Origin: Kingdonia uniflora
Taxonomy: Eukaryota > Streptophyta > Magnoliopsida > Ranunculales > Circaeasteraceae
DNA: 64,000 bases
Assembly: GCA_014058105.1 (NCBI GenBank)
Contig: JACGCM010001747.1
Span: 2,418,001 to 2,482,000 of the forward strand
Reading direction: 5' to 3'
Shown: positions 31,675 through 44,011 of the stretch, piece after piece
Numbering within the stretch: position 1 is the first letter of the stretch
Layout of the letters: the number at the start of each line of letters is the position of its first letter
Notes under the pieces: generated by a model
Told to the model about the DNA's origin: nothing
What the model saw: the letters and a program-made list of their open reading frames with translations, nothing else
The model's database searches: none
Position numbers and translations under genes: made by a program

Positions 31675-32781
31675 ATGGCTTCACAAACACACTCAAGCTC
31701 TCTAATGGAAATTCACAACATAGCGAATCTCGTCCCGATTAAGCTAATCAAGGATAATTACATCCTCTGAAAATTAATGTTTCTTTCGATTTTACTAAGT
31801 TGTGATTTGCTTGGGTTCGTTGATGGATCCAAACTTTGTCCGGCTGAATTCGTCACCACAGCCTCTCAATCAGGTACTCAAGATCTATCTCTAAATCTTA
31901 ATTTCAACGTTTGGATGAAGCAAGATCAGACCTTGTTGATTTCGATGAATGCAACTCTATTCGAAGGTCTTCTTCCTTATGTTGTTGGTTTACCAACATC
32001 AGAGCGTTATGGAGGACTCTAGAAAGGAGGTTTTCTTCAATTTTGTGATCTCATGTAATTCAATTGAAGTGCAGAATTCAAAGTTTGAAGAAGAACAGTA
32101 ACATAATTGCAGAATACCTCCAAAACATGAAGCAATCATCGACAATCTTGCAGTATCTAGTTATCACATTGATGATGATGATGTTGTGTTTCACATCCTC
32201 AATGGTCTTCCACCAGAATATGACTCTTTTTCAACCTTAATTCGAGTCAGATCTACACCTATTAGCAGTGATGAATTACACAGTTTACTTCTCAGTAAAA
32301 AAATCTCAATCGAAGCTAGGAACAAGGGAATTCAGCAACCAAATTTGACAAATCATGCCTTATCTGCAACTAGAGCACCAAGTATGCAACAAAATGGTCA
32401 AGGTAGAGGTTTTAACACATACAGACAGAGGTGGAAGCTTTAGTAGAAGTTCTGCAAGAAACGATAATCAAAACAAACAGTCGATCTTCTTACAATGATT
32501 CAAACAGATACTACAACACAACTAGATCTCCATCAACTTACTCTCACGGAGAATCATACTACACAAGGACCCCCTCTTCTAACTACAGTGGATCTTTCAA
32601 CTCTAATAAAGCTCCCTCAAATTACTCACATGGAGAATCCAGTACAGCCTTTACAAACAGACCAATTTGCCAGATATGCAACAAAATGGGACACATTGCA
32701 GTTGACTGTTACAACCGGATAAACTATGCCTACCAGGGTAGAATTGCTCCTCTAAGACTCACAGCTATGGTATCAAGCTGA
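31675..32781 (+). pseudogene. Ale-like copia gag with zinc knuckle
   Basis: ATG at 31675 opens MASQTHSSSLMEIHNI and IKDNYI; a stop replaces Trp at about 31768. The gag core continues (LNLNFNVWMKQDQTLL), then after a frame change FHILNGLPPEYDSFSTLIR (32186-32250), a Ser/Asn/Tyr-rich linker and a zinc knuckle CQICNKMGHIAVDC (about 32668-32709, C-X2-C-X4-H-X4-C). Open stretches are in at least three frames, so no continuous Gag can be made. Confidence 0.85.
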
Positions 32782-32814
32782 GTTGGTTTTGATGGGATAC
32801 CTTCAACTACAAAT

Positions 32815-33916
32815 TGATATGCAGACACTGGAGCCACCAATCATGTTACTGCAAATCTCACAAATTTGGGCAATCACTCTACATATGATGGAGTAGACAC
32901 AGTGTTAGTTGGCAATGGTCAAGATTTGTAAATCTCTATCACATGATCATCTATCTTTACTATATCTAATACCAACTCACATTTTCATCTTCAAAATATC
33001 CTACATGTGCCTAAAATAAAGCAAAATTTACTTTCAGTTCATAAATTTGCCAATGATAATAATTGTGCTTTAACATTTGTTCACAACTCCTTCTTTGTAA
33101 AGGAACAATTCGGGGAAGATTGTTTTCCAAGGGCAGCATGAAAATGGGATCTACCCCTTTCCTCTCACATCAATCTCAACAACACAAGGATTAAATCACC
33201 CACCTACAACATTCATTGGAGTTAACTCATCATCCACCATTTGGCATCAAAGATTGGGACATCCTTCCTTCTATATCCTTCAAAAGATTGAGTCTTTCCA
33301 CAAATTGCCTCTCACATCTACTATGAAGTCTATTTCCTTTTGTAACCCTTGTCAATGTGGTAAAAGTTCAAGACTCCCTTTTAATCTTTGTAAGTCTCAA
33401 TCTAGAACACCTTTACAACTCGTATACACAAATCTATGGGGTCCTTCTCATGTAACATCTATTTTAGGATTCAAATACTATATTAGTTTCATAGATGATT
33501 GGTCAAAATACTGTTTGATTTACCCCTTATATACAAAATTTGAAGTATTCTCTACTTTTATTACTTTTAAAAACCAAGCAGAAAATCTTCTCAGTTCCAA
33601 AATCAAGATACTCATATCAGATGGAGGGGGTGAGTTTTTGAGCACCATATTCAAATCTTTTTTATCCCTACATGGGATCATTCACCAAATGTCATGTCCA
33701 CATACCCCAGAACAAAATGGAATAGTTGAGAGAAAACACAGACACATTGTTGATCTCAGTAGAACACTGATTGCTCAAAGCAACATTCCCCTCAAATATT
33801 GGGTAGAAGTGTTTCACACAGTAGTCTATCTCATCAACAAATTACCATCTAAATATCTAGACTATGCCTCACTTTTCAAAAACTATTTCACCAAACACCA
33901 GACTATTTCTTTTTAA
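32815..33916 (+). pseudogene. Ale-like copia protease and integrase
   Basis: Protease active-site block reads YADTGATNHVT at about 32818, with a stop in place of the usual Trp just before it. Integrase zinc finger: HQRLGHPSF and, further on, CNPCQCGKSSRLP (33244-33380). Catalytic core: VYTNLWGPS (33421-33447), where the first acidic residue of the D-D-E triad is Asn; ISDGGGEF (second Asp, about 33615); EQNGIVERKHR (Glu, about 33710-33740). The reading ends at 33916 with a stop and continues in another frame with SKECVFLGYSLDHKGYRC. Confidence 0.85.
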
Positions 33917-33922
33917 AAGTCT

Positions 33923-34300
33923 ATGGATGTGCCTGTGTTTCCCTGGCTTAAACCTTATACCACCAACAAATTACAATCTAGAAGTAAAGAATGTGTTTTT
34001 CTTGGCTATAGCCTTGACCACAAAGGATACAGATGTATAGATATCCAAATAGACAGAATCTACATCTCTAGACATGTAGTTTTTAATGAGAATAAATTCC
34101 CTTTTAAAGAGAAAAATCATATTCCAAGTACTTCTCCACCTACAACAACAACAGTATTGTTACCTCCCTTTCCTCCTTCTTTCTCAACTCCTATACATCC
34201 TAGTACTTCACCTAGTAACCCTCCATCCCTACCTACTACACCACCTATTAATACTCTTTTAATACCATCAACTTTACCACCTACTACATCATTTCTTTAA
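33923..34300 (+). pseudogene. Integrase C-terminus and Pro/Thr-rich linker of the Ale-like copia
   Basis: Continues the integrase tail (KPYTTNKLQSRSKECVFLGY) and passes into a low-complexity run of Pro, Thr and Ser to about 34480, the usual variable linker before RT in this lineage. Confidence 0.75.
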
Positions 34301-34482
34301 CCTCTTCTTTTACCACCTATTTTATCCTCTATCATCCCCACAAGTACTACTACTACCTTACCTATTACTCAATCACAACAGACTATTCATGATAGTACTA
34401 TCCCACTACTACTACACCTAGACCACCAAGAAGACAAACTCTTTCTACCAATCAATCCTCTAACCCTCCAATCTCCCATCAC

Positions 34483-35457
34483 ATGACAACCAGGTCCAAA
34501 AATGGGATATACAAACCCAAAACACTCATCTCTACCAGACATCCTTTTTCCCAAGTCCTTCTTTCACAAACCAAACCTTTTGTGTTTGCTCCTACTTGTT
34601 TTTCTCAAACAGTCGAAGACAATAATTGGAGACAAGCTACGACAATAGAATTTAATGCTTTACAAAACACAGGCACAGGGTCCTTAGTTCTACCAGATAA
34701 TAACCAACATGTGGTAGGATGTAAATGGGTTTTTAAAGTGAAAGAGAAACCAGATGGCACAGTAGAAAGATATAAATAAGGCCATATTGGCTGCCAAGGC
34801 ATATTACCAACTTCAAGGAATTGACTTTACAGACACCTTTTCCCCAGTAGTCAAGCCTTCTACTATAAGACTTGTTATCAGTATAGCTCTTCAATTTGAT
34901 TGGGATATAAAGCAGTTGGATGTAACCAATGTGTTTCTACATGGACACTTAAATGAAGAAGTTTACTTGGTCCAGCCTCCAGGATTCATCAACCTTGACC
35001 TACCTTCTTACGTTTGCAAACTTCATAAATCCCTTTATGGATTAAAACAGGCTCCTAGGGCATGGTATGAAGAATTATTAAATTGTTTACTTGCCATTGG
35101 GTTTCACACTTCATCAACTGATTCTTCTCTTTTTACAAGACATGATGGCAACTCAATCACCTTTATCCTAGTTTATGTTGATGATATCATCATTACTGGG
35201 AATTCATCTACTTATTGTAACTCTGCGATCTCCCAACTTGGTACTGCATTTGTTATTAAGGATTTAGGTCCCTTACATTATTTTTTGGGGCTAGAAGTCA
35301 CCAGAACCTACACAAGTCTTTTCATGTGTCAATCTAAATATGCCCTGGATTTACTAGAAAAGTCATCAATGGATGGAGCTAAACCATGCAGTACTTCAGC
35401 CTCTTCTGGCTTCAAACTGGATGCATACAGTGGAGATATATTTATACTAGACAATGC
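34483..35457 (+). pseudogene. Ale-like copia reverse transcriptase, interrupted by hAT
   Basis: RT motifs in order: NNWRQATTIEFNAL, CKWVFKVKEKPDGTV (34710-34765), a stop at 34777, KAYYQLQGIDFTDTFSPVVK, QLDVTNVFLHGHLNEEVYL (34914-34970), LYGLKQAPRAWYE and the catalytic VYVDDIIITG (35172-35200), then KDLGPLHYFLGLEV. The reading is cut at 35457 by the hAT element and resumes at 40871. Confidence 0.9.
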
Positions 35458-36599
35458 TAGGGGTGTACACTCAAACCCAAAAACCCGAGAACCCGAATCG
35501 GGTCGACCCGAACTGGCCGGTTCGGTCCAGGTTAGGGATATGTCAGTTCGGTTTCGGGTTTGAGTTTTAAAACCCGATTATAATCAGTTCGGGTTCTTGA
35601 TTTTCTGTCTCTTAAAACCCGACCCGACCCGACCCGGATAGTTTTGATTTATAAGTTATTTTTGGTTTTTGGTTTTCTAAAAGCTCAAAGTCTTAAGCCT
35701 CAAACAACAACCTGTGTCCTGTGATGAGGATGAATACTCGATGATGAAAAATCGATTTAGGTTTTCTTCATCAACGATTCAACAAAACAATAACAATTTG
35801 TGATGATTCTCAGCATCAACAATAACTTGTGAATACCCAAAATCCCAAATCCCAAATCTCAAATACCAAATCTCAATTGTGGTGATGAATGCCCAAAATC
35901 AAAGCCAGTCCGCAGTGATTTCTTTATCAACTCCAGGTACACTTCTATCTTTATCTCTCTCTCTCTTTCTATCATGTTTGTGAATATGTCGTTGGGTATA
36001 TTGGCTTAAATCTATAATTGGAGGTATGTTGTGATTGGGTAATTGGGTATATTGTGATTCTGTGAATCTGTAATTGGGTATATTGGCTTAAAACTGTCAT
36101 ACAGACTTGTATGTTGGCTTGTAATTGGGTAATTGGGTATATACAGACTTGTATGTTGGCTTAAAACTGTCATGCAATTATGTTAAAAGTTAACATTGTG
36201 AATCTGTCTTCTGTCATACAATGTCTAGTTACAACATTGTGAATTTGTCATACAATTACAGACTTGTAAGTTGAGTGTTGACAACTTCATAAGAGTTCAT
36301 GATTGGCTTAAAACTGTTAACTGTTAATTGTTAACAAAACTGTCATACTTGTGAATCTGTCATACTTGGTGAGTTGGTGTAAATCAATTGTTACAAAACT
36401 GTTAACTGCCTATGTTCTAGTTAATCACTTAATCCCATGTATTTTTTCTTAATATAAGTTGTTTATTTCAGTAATTGGGAGTTCTATGGCGAATGAAGAT
36501 ATAAATATGCAAGAAGTTCATGATTGGCCTGAAATGGAAAAGCAAAAGGAAAAGGAAGATGAACTTAAATCTTTGAAGTTGGCATCGAACAAGAAATAA

Positions 36600-38506
36600 A
36601 TAACAATATTGGAGGTATGAAACCATTTTACCAAAGTAAAAGGTATGATTCCTCCAAAAGAGAAATGTAACTATTGCTCGATATTGCTTAATTGTAACTC
36701 TTCTAAACAAGGAACTTCTAGTTTGAATGGTCACATGCATTATAGATGTCAAAACCCTAAAAATCCTCTTCGGTCAAAGTCGAATGATAGTCAACAAACT
36801 CTTCATTTCAAACCAAATAGTAAAGAACAAGAGCTTGTGCCAATCACTTTTAGTCAGGAATTTTGTAAGGAAGCTCTCACTCAAATAGTAATAATTGATG
36901 AGCTTCCTTTTATATTTGTGGAGGGTGAATGTTTTTTGAAATTTTGTGAAGTAACTTGTCCAAGATTTAAAGTGTCTTCCCGCGTGACTATAACTAGGGT
37001 TTGTCTTGCTATGTATATGGAAGAAAAGAAGGTATTGAAGAAGATATTGAAAACTTATAAGATTTGTTTAACCACCGATACGTGGACCTCACTTCAAAAT
37101 ATTAACTATATGTGTTTAATAGCACATTATATTGATAGTGAGTATAAATTAAACAAACGGATACTCAATTTTTGTGTCGTTGTAAACCATAAAGGTGAGA
37201 CTATTGGGAGGATGGTAGAAAAATATTTGATAGATTGGGGTGTAGATAACATATTGACCCTTACGTGTGATAACGCAAGTTCGAACAACTTGGCGATTGA
37301 TTACCATAAAAAGAAGACTAGACATTGAAAAAATGTAGTATTGGCACATAAATTTATGCATATTAGGTGTTCTGCACACATCATAAACCTAGTCGTTAAA
37401 AATGGCCTAAAGCAATTTGATATTTCAATTGCCGAGTACGAGATGCGGCTAGATATGTAAGATCTTCTCCGTCTAGGTGAATGAAATAGAAAAAATGTGT
37501 TCAAGAAGCTAAAATTGAGAGTCGGAGCAATGTTTGTTTGGATGTTTCTACTAGGTGGAATTCTACATTTTTTATGTTAGATGCGGCGGTGAAATTTGAA
37601 GAAGCTTTTGTGAGGTTTGAGGAGTATGATCATGATGAGACATATTTTAAATATTTTCAAGGAAATGACGGTGAGGGTTTGCCTCCAGGGAATGTTGATT
37701 GGGATAGATGTAGGTTATTTGTACAATTTTTGAGAGTATATTACACATCTACAACCAAAATTTTGGGGTCTAACTATGTTACTTCTGATATCTTATTTAG
37801 CGAGATTCTTAGCGTTAAAAATAACTTAAAGGTACTAAGTGATCACGAGGATCCCAGTTTGAGGTCTATGGGTTTAAACATGGTTGAAAAATATGATAAG
37901 TATTAGGACCTTGAGAAGTTAAATCCGTTGTTGTTAGTTGAGGTGGTGCTTGATCCACGTTTGAAGCTTGATTATATAGAGTTTGGCTTAACGGGGTTAT
38001 ATGATGAAGGTAAAGTTGCTTTGATATGTGATATGGTAGAAAAGACACTACATCGGTTATTTGTATCGTATGTTAGAAGCGGTCATAACCCAAGTACGAC
38101 AACTTCACATGTCGGCGATATGATGACATGTGATGTATTGGAAGGCCCCGTTAGTAAATGGAAAAGACATAAAAAAGGGAACTCGGGAAATACATCAAAA
38201 GTGGATAAGTATTTGAAAATGGATGTTGAAGACGAAGTGGAAGGAGAGAAGTTTGAAATCTTAACTTGGTGGAAGAACAATAATGTTAAGTTTTTGATTC
38301 TCTCTCTTATTGCGAGAGATATATTGGCTATTCCGGTTACTTCGGTAGCTTCCGAGTCCGCCTTTAGTACGGGAGGTCGGATACTTGACCCATTCCATAG
38401 TTCGTTGCGACCGAACACGGTAGAGGTTTTGTTATGTACTCAAAATTGGCTTCGGTCACAGGAAAAACTAATTAATATTCAAGCTTCTTTGGAAGAGATT
38501 GAATAA
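36600..38506 (+). pseudogene. hAT transposase (BED finger to hAT C-terminal dimerisation domain)
   Basis: Would cut and paste the element. In order: a BED-type zinc finger (NHFTKVKG, CNYC...LNGHMHYRC; about 36610-36750), the start of the catalytic RNase H-like core with LTTDTWTS (about 37065-37095; first Asp) and DWGVDNILTLTCDNAS, the RCSAHIINLVVKNGL block (about 37365-37410), STRWNSTFFML (37538-37575) and the dimerisation domain (LTWWKNN, FLILSLIARDILAIP, SVASESAFSTGGRILD, SLRPNTVEVLLCTQNWL; 38260-38450). Stops or frameshifts at about 37326, 37460 and 37905 split it into three open stretches. Typical of RICESLEEPER-like plant hATs. Confidence 0.9.
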
Positions 38507-38799
38507 TATAATACGATTGATGCGGGTAATATTTTCATTTAGTACTTTAATAGTTTAATTATCATTTGCAATTATACGTCAAATGATACTTAACTTCAAT
38601 TTTTATTATTTTGTTGATTTCAAAGAAATGTTGGAGGGGCTTGCATCAATGTCGATAGAGGATTGCTGAAATAGTTGAGAGACAACATTACATTTTCTGG
38701 TTGTGGTAAGTTTAATAGTTTATTGATTATTGCAATAAGTGGAGGACTAATCATTATTAGTTATAAATAGTTTTTGTGCAAATCATTTATAAACATAGT

Positions 38800-39120
38800 T
38801 AGTTAGTTACAGACTTACAGTTAGAGATAATACCATAGTTAGTCAGTTACACAGATAATACTACAGTTACAGAATCACAGATAAATAGATAATACCACAG
38901 TTAGTCAGTTACACAGTTAGTCAGATGTACAAATAATATCACAGTTACAGAATCACTAATAATACCATAGTTAGTCAGTTACACAGTTAGTCGGTTACAC
39001 AGATAATACTACATTTACAGAATGACAAATAATACCACATTACAGAATCACAGATAATCACAGATAATCACAGAGTTATAGAATCACAATTATCAGATAA
39101 TACTATATCAAAGTTGCCTA
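38800..39120 (+). repeat. Minisatellite-like array inside the hAT element
   Basis: Irregular repetition of words such as AGTTAGTCAGTTACACAG, ATAATACCACAG and GTTACAGAATCACAG, in units of about 20-45 bp in variable order. Confidence 0.75.
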
Positions 39121-39247
39121 AGATAGCCACCAAAACAAGGAAAAGAAGCAAAGTTCCTTTACTGTCCCAGAATCACAGTTATCAGATAATACTATATCAA
39201 AGTTGTAGTTATACCAAATGTCTTGCTTAGTCCACCAAGAAGGCAGG

Positions 39248-39387
39248 AACTGCTCCCTTACTGTCCCTAAACACCACTCTGATAGCTGCTCTAAACTGTT
39301 TGGTTGGAGTCTACAATAACTGCTCCCTCACTGTCCCTAAATACCACTCTGATATCTGCTCTGAATTGTTTGGTTGGAGTCTCTAAT
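39248..39387 (+). repeat. 70-bp tandem duplication inside the hAT element
   Basis: AACTGCTCCC starts units at 39248 and 39318; the two units differ by a handful of substitutions. Decayed TAACTGCTCT/TGTACTG words follow to about 39490. Confidence 0.85.
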
Positions 39388-40870
39388 AACTGCTCTTGAT
39401 GATCTGTACTTGTACTGCTCTGTACTGTATCTAATAACTGCTTTGTATTGTATCTGATAATTGCTCTATACTGTATTTGATAACTGCTCTTGTTGGTCTT
39501 GACTCTTGATGATCTGCAGCTCCTGGATGTGATTCTGCATTATACATTTTGAAAGTTCATGTGTGTTGTATGTGTTTGAGTATCTACTTCTTCATTGTTT
39601 GCATAGATTGATTAGTATCTTCAAATTTTTTTCTTATTTCATGATGTCCAGATTGTGTGACAATGGATTTTCGTTCATTTCCATCCATGACTTTGTAGTT
39701 AATATGTGGATGGCAATGGTTTTCCATGATGGTTTTCCATCCATTTCCATCCATTTTATCTTCAGGATTTCTGGACTGAGAAAGGAATTAGTCAGCTAGT
39801 GTCCTTTCCATCCATTTTTTGGAAATCTGTGGATGGCAATGGATGATAAAATCTTAGTTACATTTTCTGAAAATCTGTGGATGACAATGGATGATATATA
39901 ACTATACGAAAGATATGTTTACTTATATCTTAATATAGCAATGGATGATAAAATCCTGAAGATATTACATTACATATTAGTTACATTTTCTTATTATTGC
40001 GTTAAACTTTGAATTTTTTTTTTTTTTTTTTTTTGCACAGGAGAATTTAGTGGAGCTATGGATTGCTTTTGTTTTGGACATGGAGATATTACGTTATGGA
40101 CCTTATAGTTGTGGATGTGGACCATGTGGTAAGTTTAATAGTTTATCAATGTTTAAACTTATTACTTTTTGATGAAATTTTCTTATTGTTGCCCTAAACG
40201 TTAAATAATTCGTTTCTTATTTTTATATATAGGAGAGAAAGTGGAGTTGTGGTCTTGTGGATACTTTTATTTTGGAACGGAGATATGATGGATGCATGGA
40301 GTTATGGACTTGTTTAGTTTGTTTTTGTTTTTGGTATCTCTTACTACTTGTGTTATATAATATTATTATGGAGTTGGGGATTGTTTTTCTTTTAGAACAG
40401 GATATTATGGACTTGTGAAGTTATGGACTTGTGTATTGCAATTATGGGCTTCTGAAGTTATGGACTATTATTATGGACTTTGTAGGCTATTATGGAAAAT
40501 TTCTTTGTTGAATTGTCGGACTTTGTAGACTATTATTATGGACTTGTGAAGTTAGATGAAGGTTGTAAACTTGTAGGCTATATTACGTATTATCTTTCTT
40601 GAATTGTTATATCTAGTAATAGTTCACATGACAAATTTGTTAATTCTCCTAGTCTTTTAAGAGTTGGTTTAAAATATATATGAAAAAAAAAACTGAAAAA
40701 AAAAAAAAACCGAGTTCAGAACCCGGCCCGACCCGACCAATTCGGTTCGGGTTCCAGCACTACTCGGTTCGGGTTCGCGTTGAAAAAGTGGTAACCCAAC
40801 CAGGCCGGGTCGGCTCAGGTTTAAAGTTTAACCCAGGCCGACCCGACCCGTGTACACCCCTAGACAATGC

Positions 40871-41518
40871 TACAGAATATAGATCTATTGTTGGGGATTT
40901 GCAATATCCTACTTGGACCAGACCGGATCTATCCTTTGCTGTCAATCAAGTTTGTCAACATATGCACAATCCTAGAACATCTCATATGACAGCAGCAAAA
41001 AGAATTTTGCAATTTCTGAAAGGCACTCTTCATCATGGAATATATTTCACAAAAGGATCCACTTCAGTTATAGCTTATTCTGATGTAGATTGGGCTGGTT
41101 GCCCCAATGATACAAGATCTACAAGTGGCTTCTGTGTTTTCTTTGGCAATAATCATATTTCCTAGAGTGCAAAGAAGCAACCTACAGTTGCAAGATCATC
41201 CACTGAGCCTGAATATCGATCACTAGCTAATACAACAACAGAAATCACTTGGTTATGCTCCCTAAGGATTTACAATTTCCTCTCTCTGCCCCCCCTAGTT
41301 TGTGGTGTAACAATATGAATGCTATTGCTCTTGCCTCAAATCTAGTGTTTCATGCTAGAACAAAACATATTGAGGTTGACTACCACTACATCAGAGAGTT
41401 GGTTTTATGTACTCAGGATCAAGTAACAGATATCTTCACCAAAGAACTATCCAGCCAAAGATTTACACAGTTATAGTTCAAGCTTTTTGTCCTATCCTCT
41501 CCCTTCAGCTTGAGGGGG
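40871..41518 (+). pseudogene. Ale-like copia RNase H (right of the hAT insertion)
   Basis: Continues pol after the h[55 protein letters not shown] (41070-41130), a stop after NNHIS replacing Trp, then [42 protein letters not shown] and the terminal QVTDIFTKELS. Premature stops near 41163 and a frame change near 41245 interrupt it. The purine tract CTTGAGGGGG (to 41518) adjoins the 3' LTR. Confidence 0.88.
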
Positions 41519-41689
41519 TGTAATAACCAACATAAGTTAGTTACAAGTTAACTGTCTAGTTACAACTGTTTAGTACAGTCTGTTATTTCTGTTAGTCTGT
41601 TAGTATAACAGCTATATATACTTGTGTATAAGCTGAGATTAATTAATGAAGAACAACCTTTAATTTTCTCTCAAGCTTCAAAGCTTTCA
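41519..41689 (+). repeat. 3' LTR of the Ale-like copia
   Basis: TGTAATAACC ... AAGCTTTCA; nearly identical to 31414-31582. It carries a TATATATAC block near 41610 that may serve as the LTR TATA box. Confidence 0.9.
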
Positions 41690-41820
41690 GTACCCTCTGA
41701 TATGATGTGAAATAGAATTTTTCACATCTTTTCAAATGTCGTTGATGTCGTTTTTTGTTTTTTTTTGTTTTTGGGCAGCAATTTTGAAATGTTATTACTA
41801 CTAATCCACAAAGCCCTTAA

Positions 41821-42237
41821 TGACACGGACCAACTTAAACCCAAGCTTGGTACGTGCGGGACTCAAGGCACGTACCTCAAGTAAGCCTAATTATTCGCTT
41901 CTTTCAATCGTCTTCTCAACACAATATCACATAAGATCACATAAAATCAAGGCAACACAAACACTGTACAAATGGTCATTGAAAACTTCATTTCATTCAT
42001 TTATCAACAATAATTATAAAGCTTTATTTTCTTTTCGGGTGTATTGGAGTCATGTCCTCTACATAATAGCTACTAAGGAAATAACTAACAAGGAAACATT
42101 AAAGTTGGAGACGAAGCGTACTCCCATTTTTGGCTAAACCTAAACTTTACATAAATAAACGAAACTTTATACATGACTTTATTACATCCTAAAGTTACTA
42201 TTTACAAAATATAGGCTCAATCCGCTGAGGCGTCACA
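41821..42237 (-). repeat. 3' LTR of the chromovirus
   Basis: Plus-strand start TGACACGGACC, end GGCGTCACA; aligns end to end with 47032-47453 with scattered substitutions and small indels. Confidence 0.92.
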
Positions 42238-42339
42238 CTCTCTCCCACTCAGCTTGGAGACACCTTCGTCAACTGTTTCTTCTTCTTTTTCTTCGTCTTC
42301 CACGTCTACCTCTTTTCTTTCCTCTCTTGTTTGGCCTCA

Positions 42340-42470
42340 ATCTTCTTGAGTCAGACCAGTAGGGGATGAGAATCTTGGTGCTCCTAGCTGGCTTCTATTT
42401 TTAGTAAATTCTTCTATTTTACTAGGTACTCTTAGACTTCTTCCTTAGTGTTTGGGTCAACATAGGTCAC
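42340..42470 (-). pseudogene. Chromodomain remnant at the integrase C-terminus
   Basis: On the minus strand the reading KEEV-EYLVK-KNLLKIEAS-EHQDS appears near 42450-42370, where the dashes are stops. This is the chromodomain core, in which the second and third dashes fall on the two conserved Trp positions (TGG to TAG). The domain normally guides integration through histone marks. Its presence assigns the element to the chromovirus branch; the stops abolish it. Confidence 0.7.
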
Positions 42471-43620
42471 TTTGTGAGCAATAACACTCTTAGAATTTGG
42501 TCTGGGTTAACTGGCTTGAGGGGAACCTGACGTCTGACGGTACTTCGACTTGGATCTTCCTTGTCTTCGTGGTAAAGCTTTAGGGCGCTGGTATGGAACA
42601 CTGGATGGGTGAAGCGAAGATGGGGTGGCAGTTGAAGCTTGTAGGAAACCTTTCCAATTTTTCCAATGATCGGCATCGAACCTATATACCTGGGTACCAG
42701 GCCTTTGTGTACTCTGCCACTTCGGTGCTGGAGCTGGGAGGTCTTGATCAGAATAAGGTCTCCAACTTGAAAAGGATTTGGTCGTCTCTTCTGATCTACC
42801 CATTTCTTCATTCTTGCGGACGATTTTTCCAAATAGGTTTGAGCAATATCTGTATTTCTCTGCCATTCCTTTACAAACTGGTAAGCTCTCGGAACATTTC
42901 ATTTATAACCAGAGACCACCGTGTACGGTGTGAGGGGTTACTGTCCCAATAGTATCTCAGAGGGACTCTTATTTGTTGATGAACTCTTCTACAGATTAAA
43001 ACAAAACTGTGCTACATCCAAGAGTTTGGCCCAGTTCTTCTTGTTCACCCTGACAAAGTGCCAGAGATACTCTTTCAACATGGTGTTGAAGCGTTCGGTC
43101 TGACTATCTGATTGCGGGTGGTTGATAGTTGAGAAGTTGGGAGTGAATCCCAATAATCTGAACACTTCCTTCTAAAACTTCTTAGTAAATCTCGAATCTC
43201 TATCGCTGACAATGTCCTGTGGCACGCCCCAGTACTTGATAATGTACTTCACAAAAAGACGCGTTATTTCATCTGTCGGGTAAATAATAGGGGCAGGAAT
43301 GAACCTTGCATACTTAGAGAACATGTCAATGATCACAAGAATGAAACTGTATCCTTCAGTCTTAGGTAACCCGGAGATAAAGTCCAAAGAAACGCTTTCC
43401 CAAGGTCGTGTCGGTACAGGAAGGGGTTCAAGCTGTCCAAGTGGCAAGTTCCGATCAACTTTGTCTTGCTGGCAAATATGACAAGTCCGCGTATAATCCA
43501 TCACTTGGTTTTGATCATTGGGCTAATAGTAACCTCTGTGCAACAGGGATAAAGTTATCCGCCAACCCAGATAGCCTGCCTAAAGAGTATAATGGTACTC
43601 CTTTATCAGTTCCGTCTTAG
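42467..43620 (-). pseudogene. Chromovirus integrase
   Basis: From the right: HHCC finger end TRTCHICQQDK (about 43495-43465), first catalytic Asp in WESVSLDFISGLP (43400-43360), second in DIVSDRDSRF (about 43215-43185), and after a stop INHPQSDSQTERFN (about 43120-43080) with the catalytic Glu. The C-terminal part (42832-42467) has FQVGDLILIKTSQ, the GPF/Y-like stretch and VFHTSALKLYHEDKED. Stops at about 43172 and 42950 break the frame. Confidence 0.88.
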
Positions 43621-44011
43621 TCCTGCAAACCGAAGAATATAAATCCGTTGTCCCTTCGTATATAAAAGACCATCTTCTACCTAGAACTATTTGGTCTTCC
43701 CCTGTTTCACCAAGTTAATGATGACCTGGGTCTGAGGATCCACCGCCAACCCTTCGCGGATCCTATCTTGGAGGGTGTTGGTAACATGAGAGTGAGACTA
43801 TTCGGAGACTATAGTGATGGCCGCTAGTTCAGCTTTACGGTTCAACGCATTCTATACATTATTCTCCCTGGCTTGTGCTGAGATCTAAATCAAGCTTTGC
43901 TAGAAACTCTTACCAACAAGCCTGCTTTGAGGTCAACTTCTTCCATGTAAGGAAATGGTTTGCCGTACTGTTATTGGTCTTCACCAGAACTTTCATTCCC
44001 AATAAATAGTA

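Larger units (their letters stand above)
35458..40862 (+). mobile_element. hAT DNA transposon, complete ends, TSD GACAATGC
   Basis: 13-bp terminal inverted repeats TAGGGGTGTACAC (35458-35470) and its complement (40850-40862), flanked by perfect 8-bp duplications GACAATGC (35450-35457, 40863-40870). Eight-base duplications and this type of end define hAT. Both subterminal regions (about 35475-35635 and 40705-40850) are packed with CCCGA/ACCCG words in both directions, the likely transposase-binding region. A broken transposase occupies 36600-38506; the right half (38520-40680) is non-coding. At 5405 bp it is in the range of autonomous hATs but no longer encodes an intact transposase. Confidence 0.95.
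31414..41689 (+). mobile_element. Ty1/copia retrotransposon (Ale-like), complete structure, TSD GTACC, split by a hAT transposon
   Basis: LTRs of about 170 bp (31414-31582; 41519-41689) flank gag, protease, integrase, RT and RNase H in copia order. GTACC lies directly outside both ends (31409-31413 and 41690-41694). A primer-binding site TGGTATTAGAGCC (31583-31595, one mismatch to the initiator tRNA-Met type) follows the 5' LTR and a purine tract GAGGGGG precedes the 3' LTR. The LTRs differ at five positions in 169 by my count (about 97% identical), so this is younger than most elements here. Without the 5405-bp hAT insertion it would be about 4.9 kb, normal for Ale/Retrofit elements. Several stops make it non-autonomous now. 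Confidence 0.93.
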
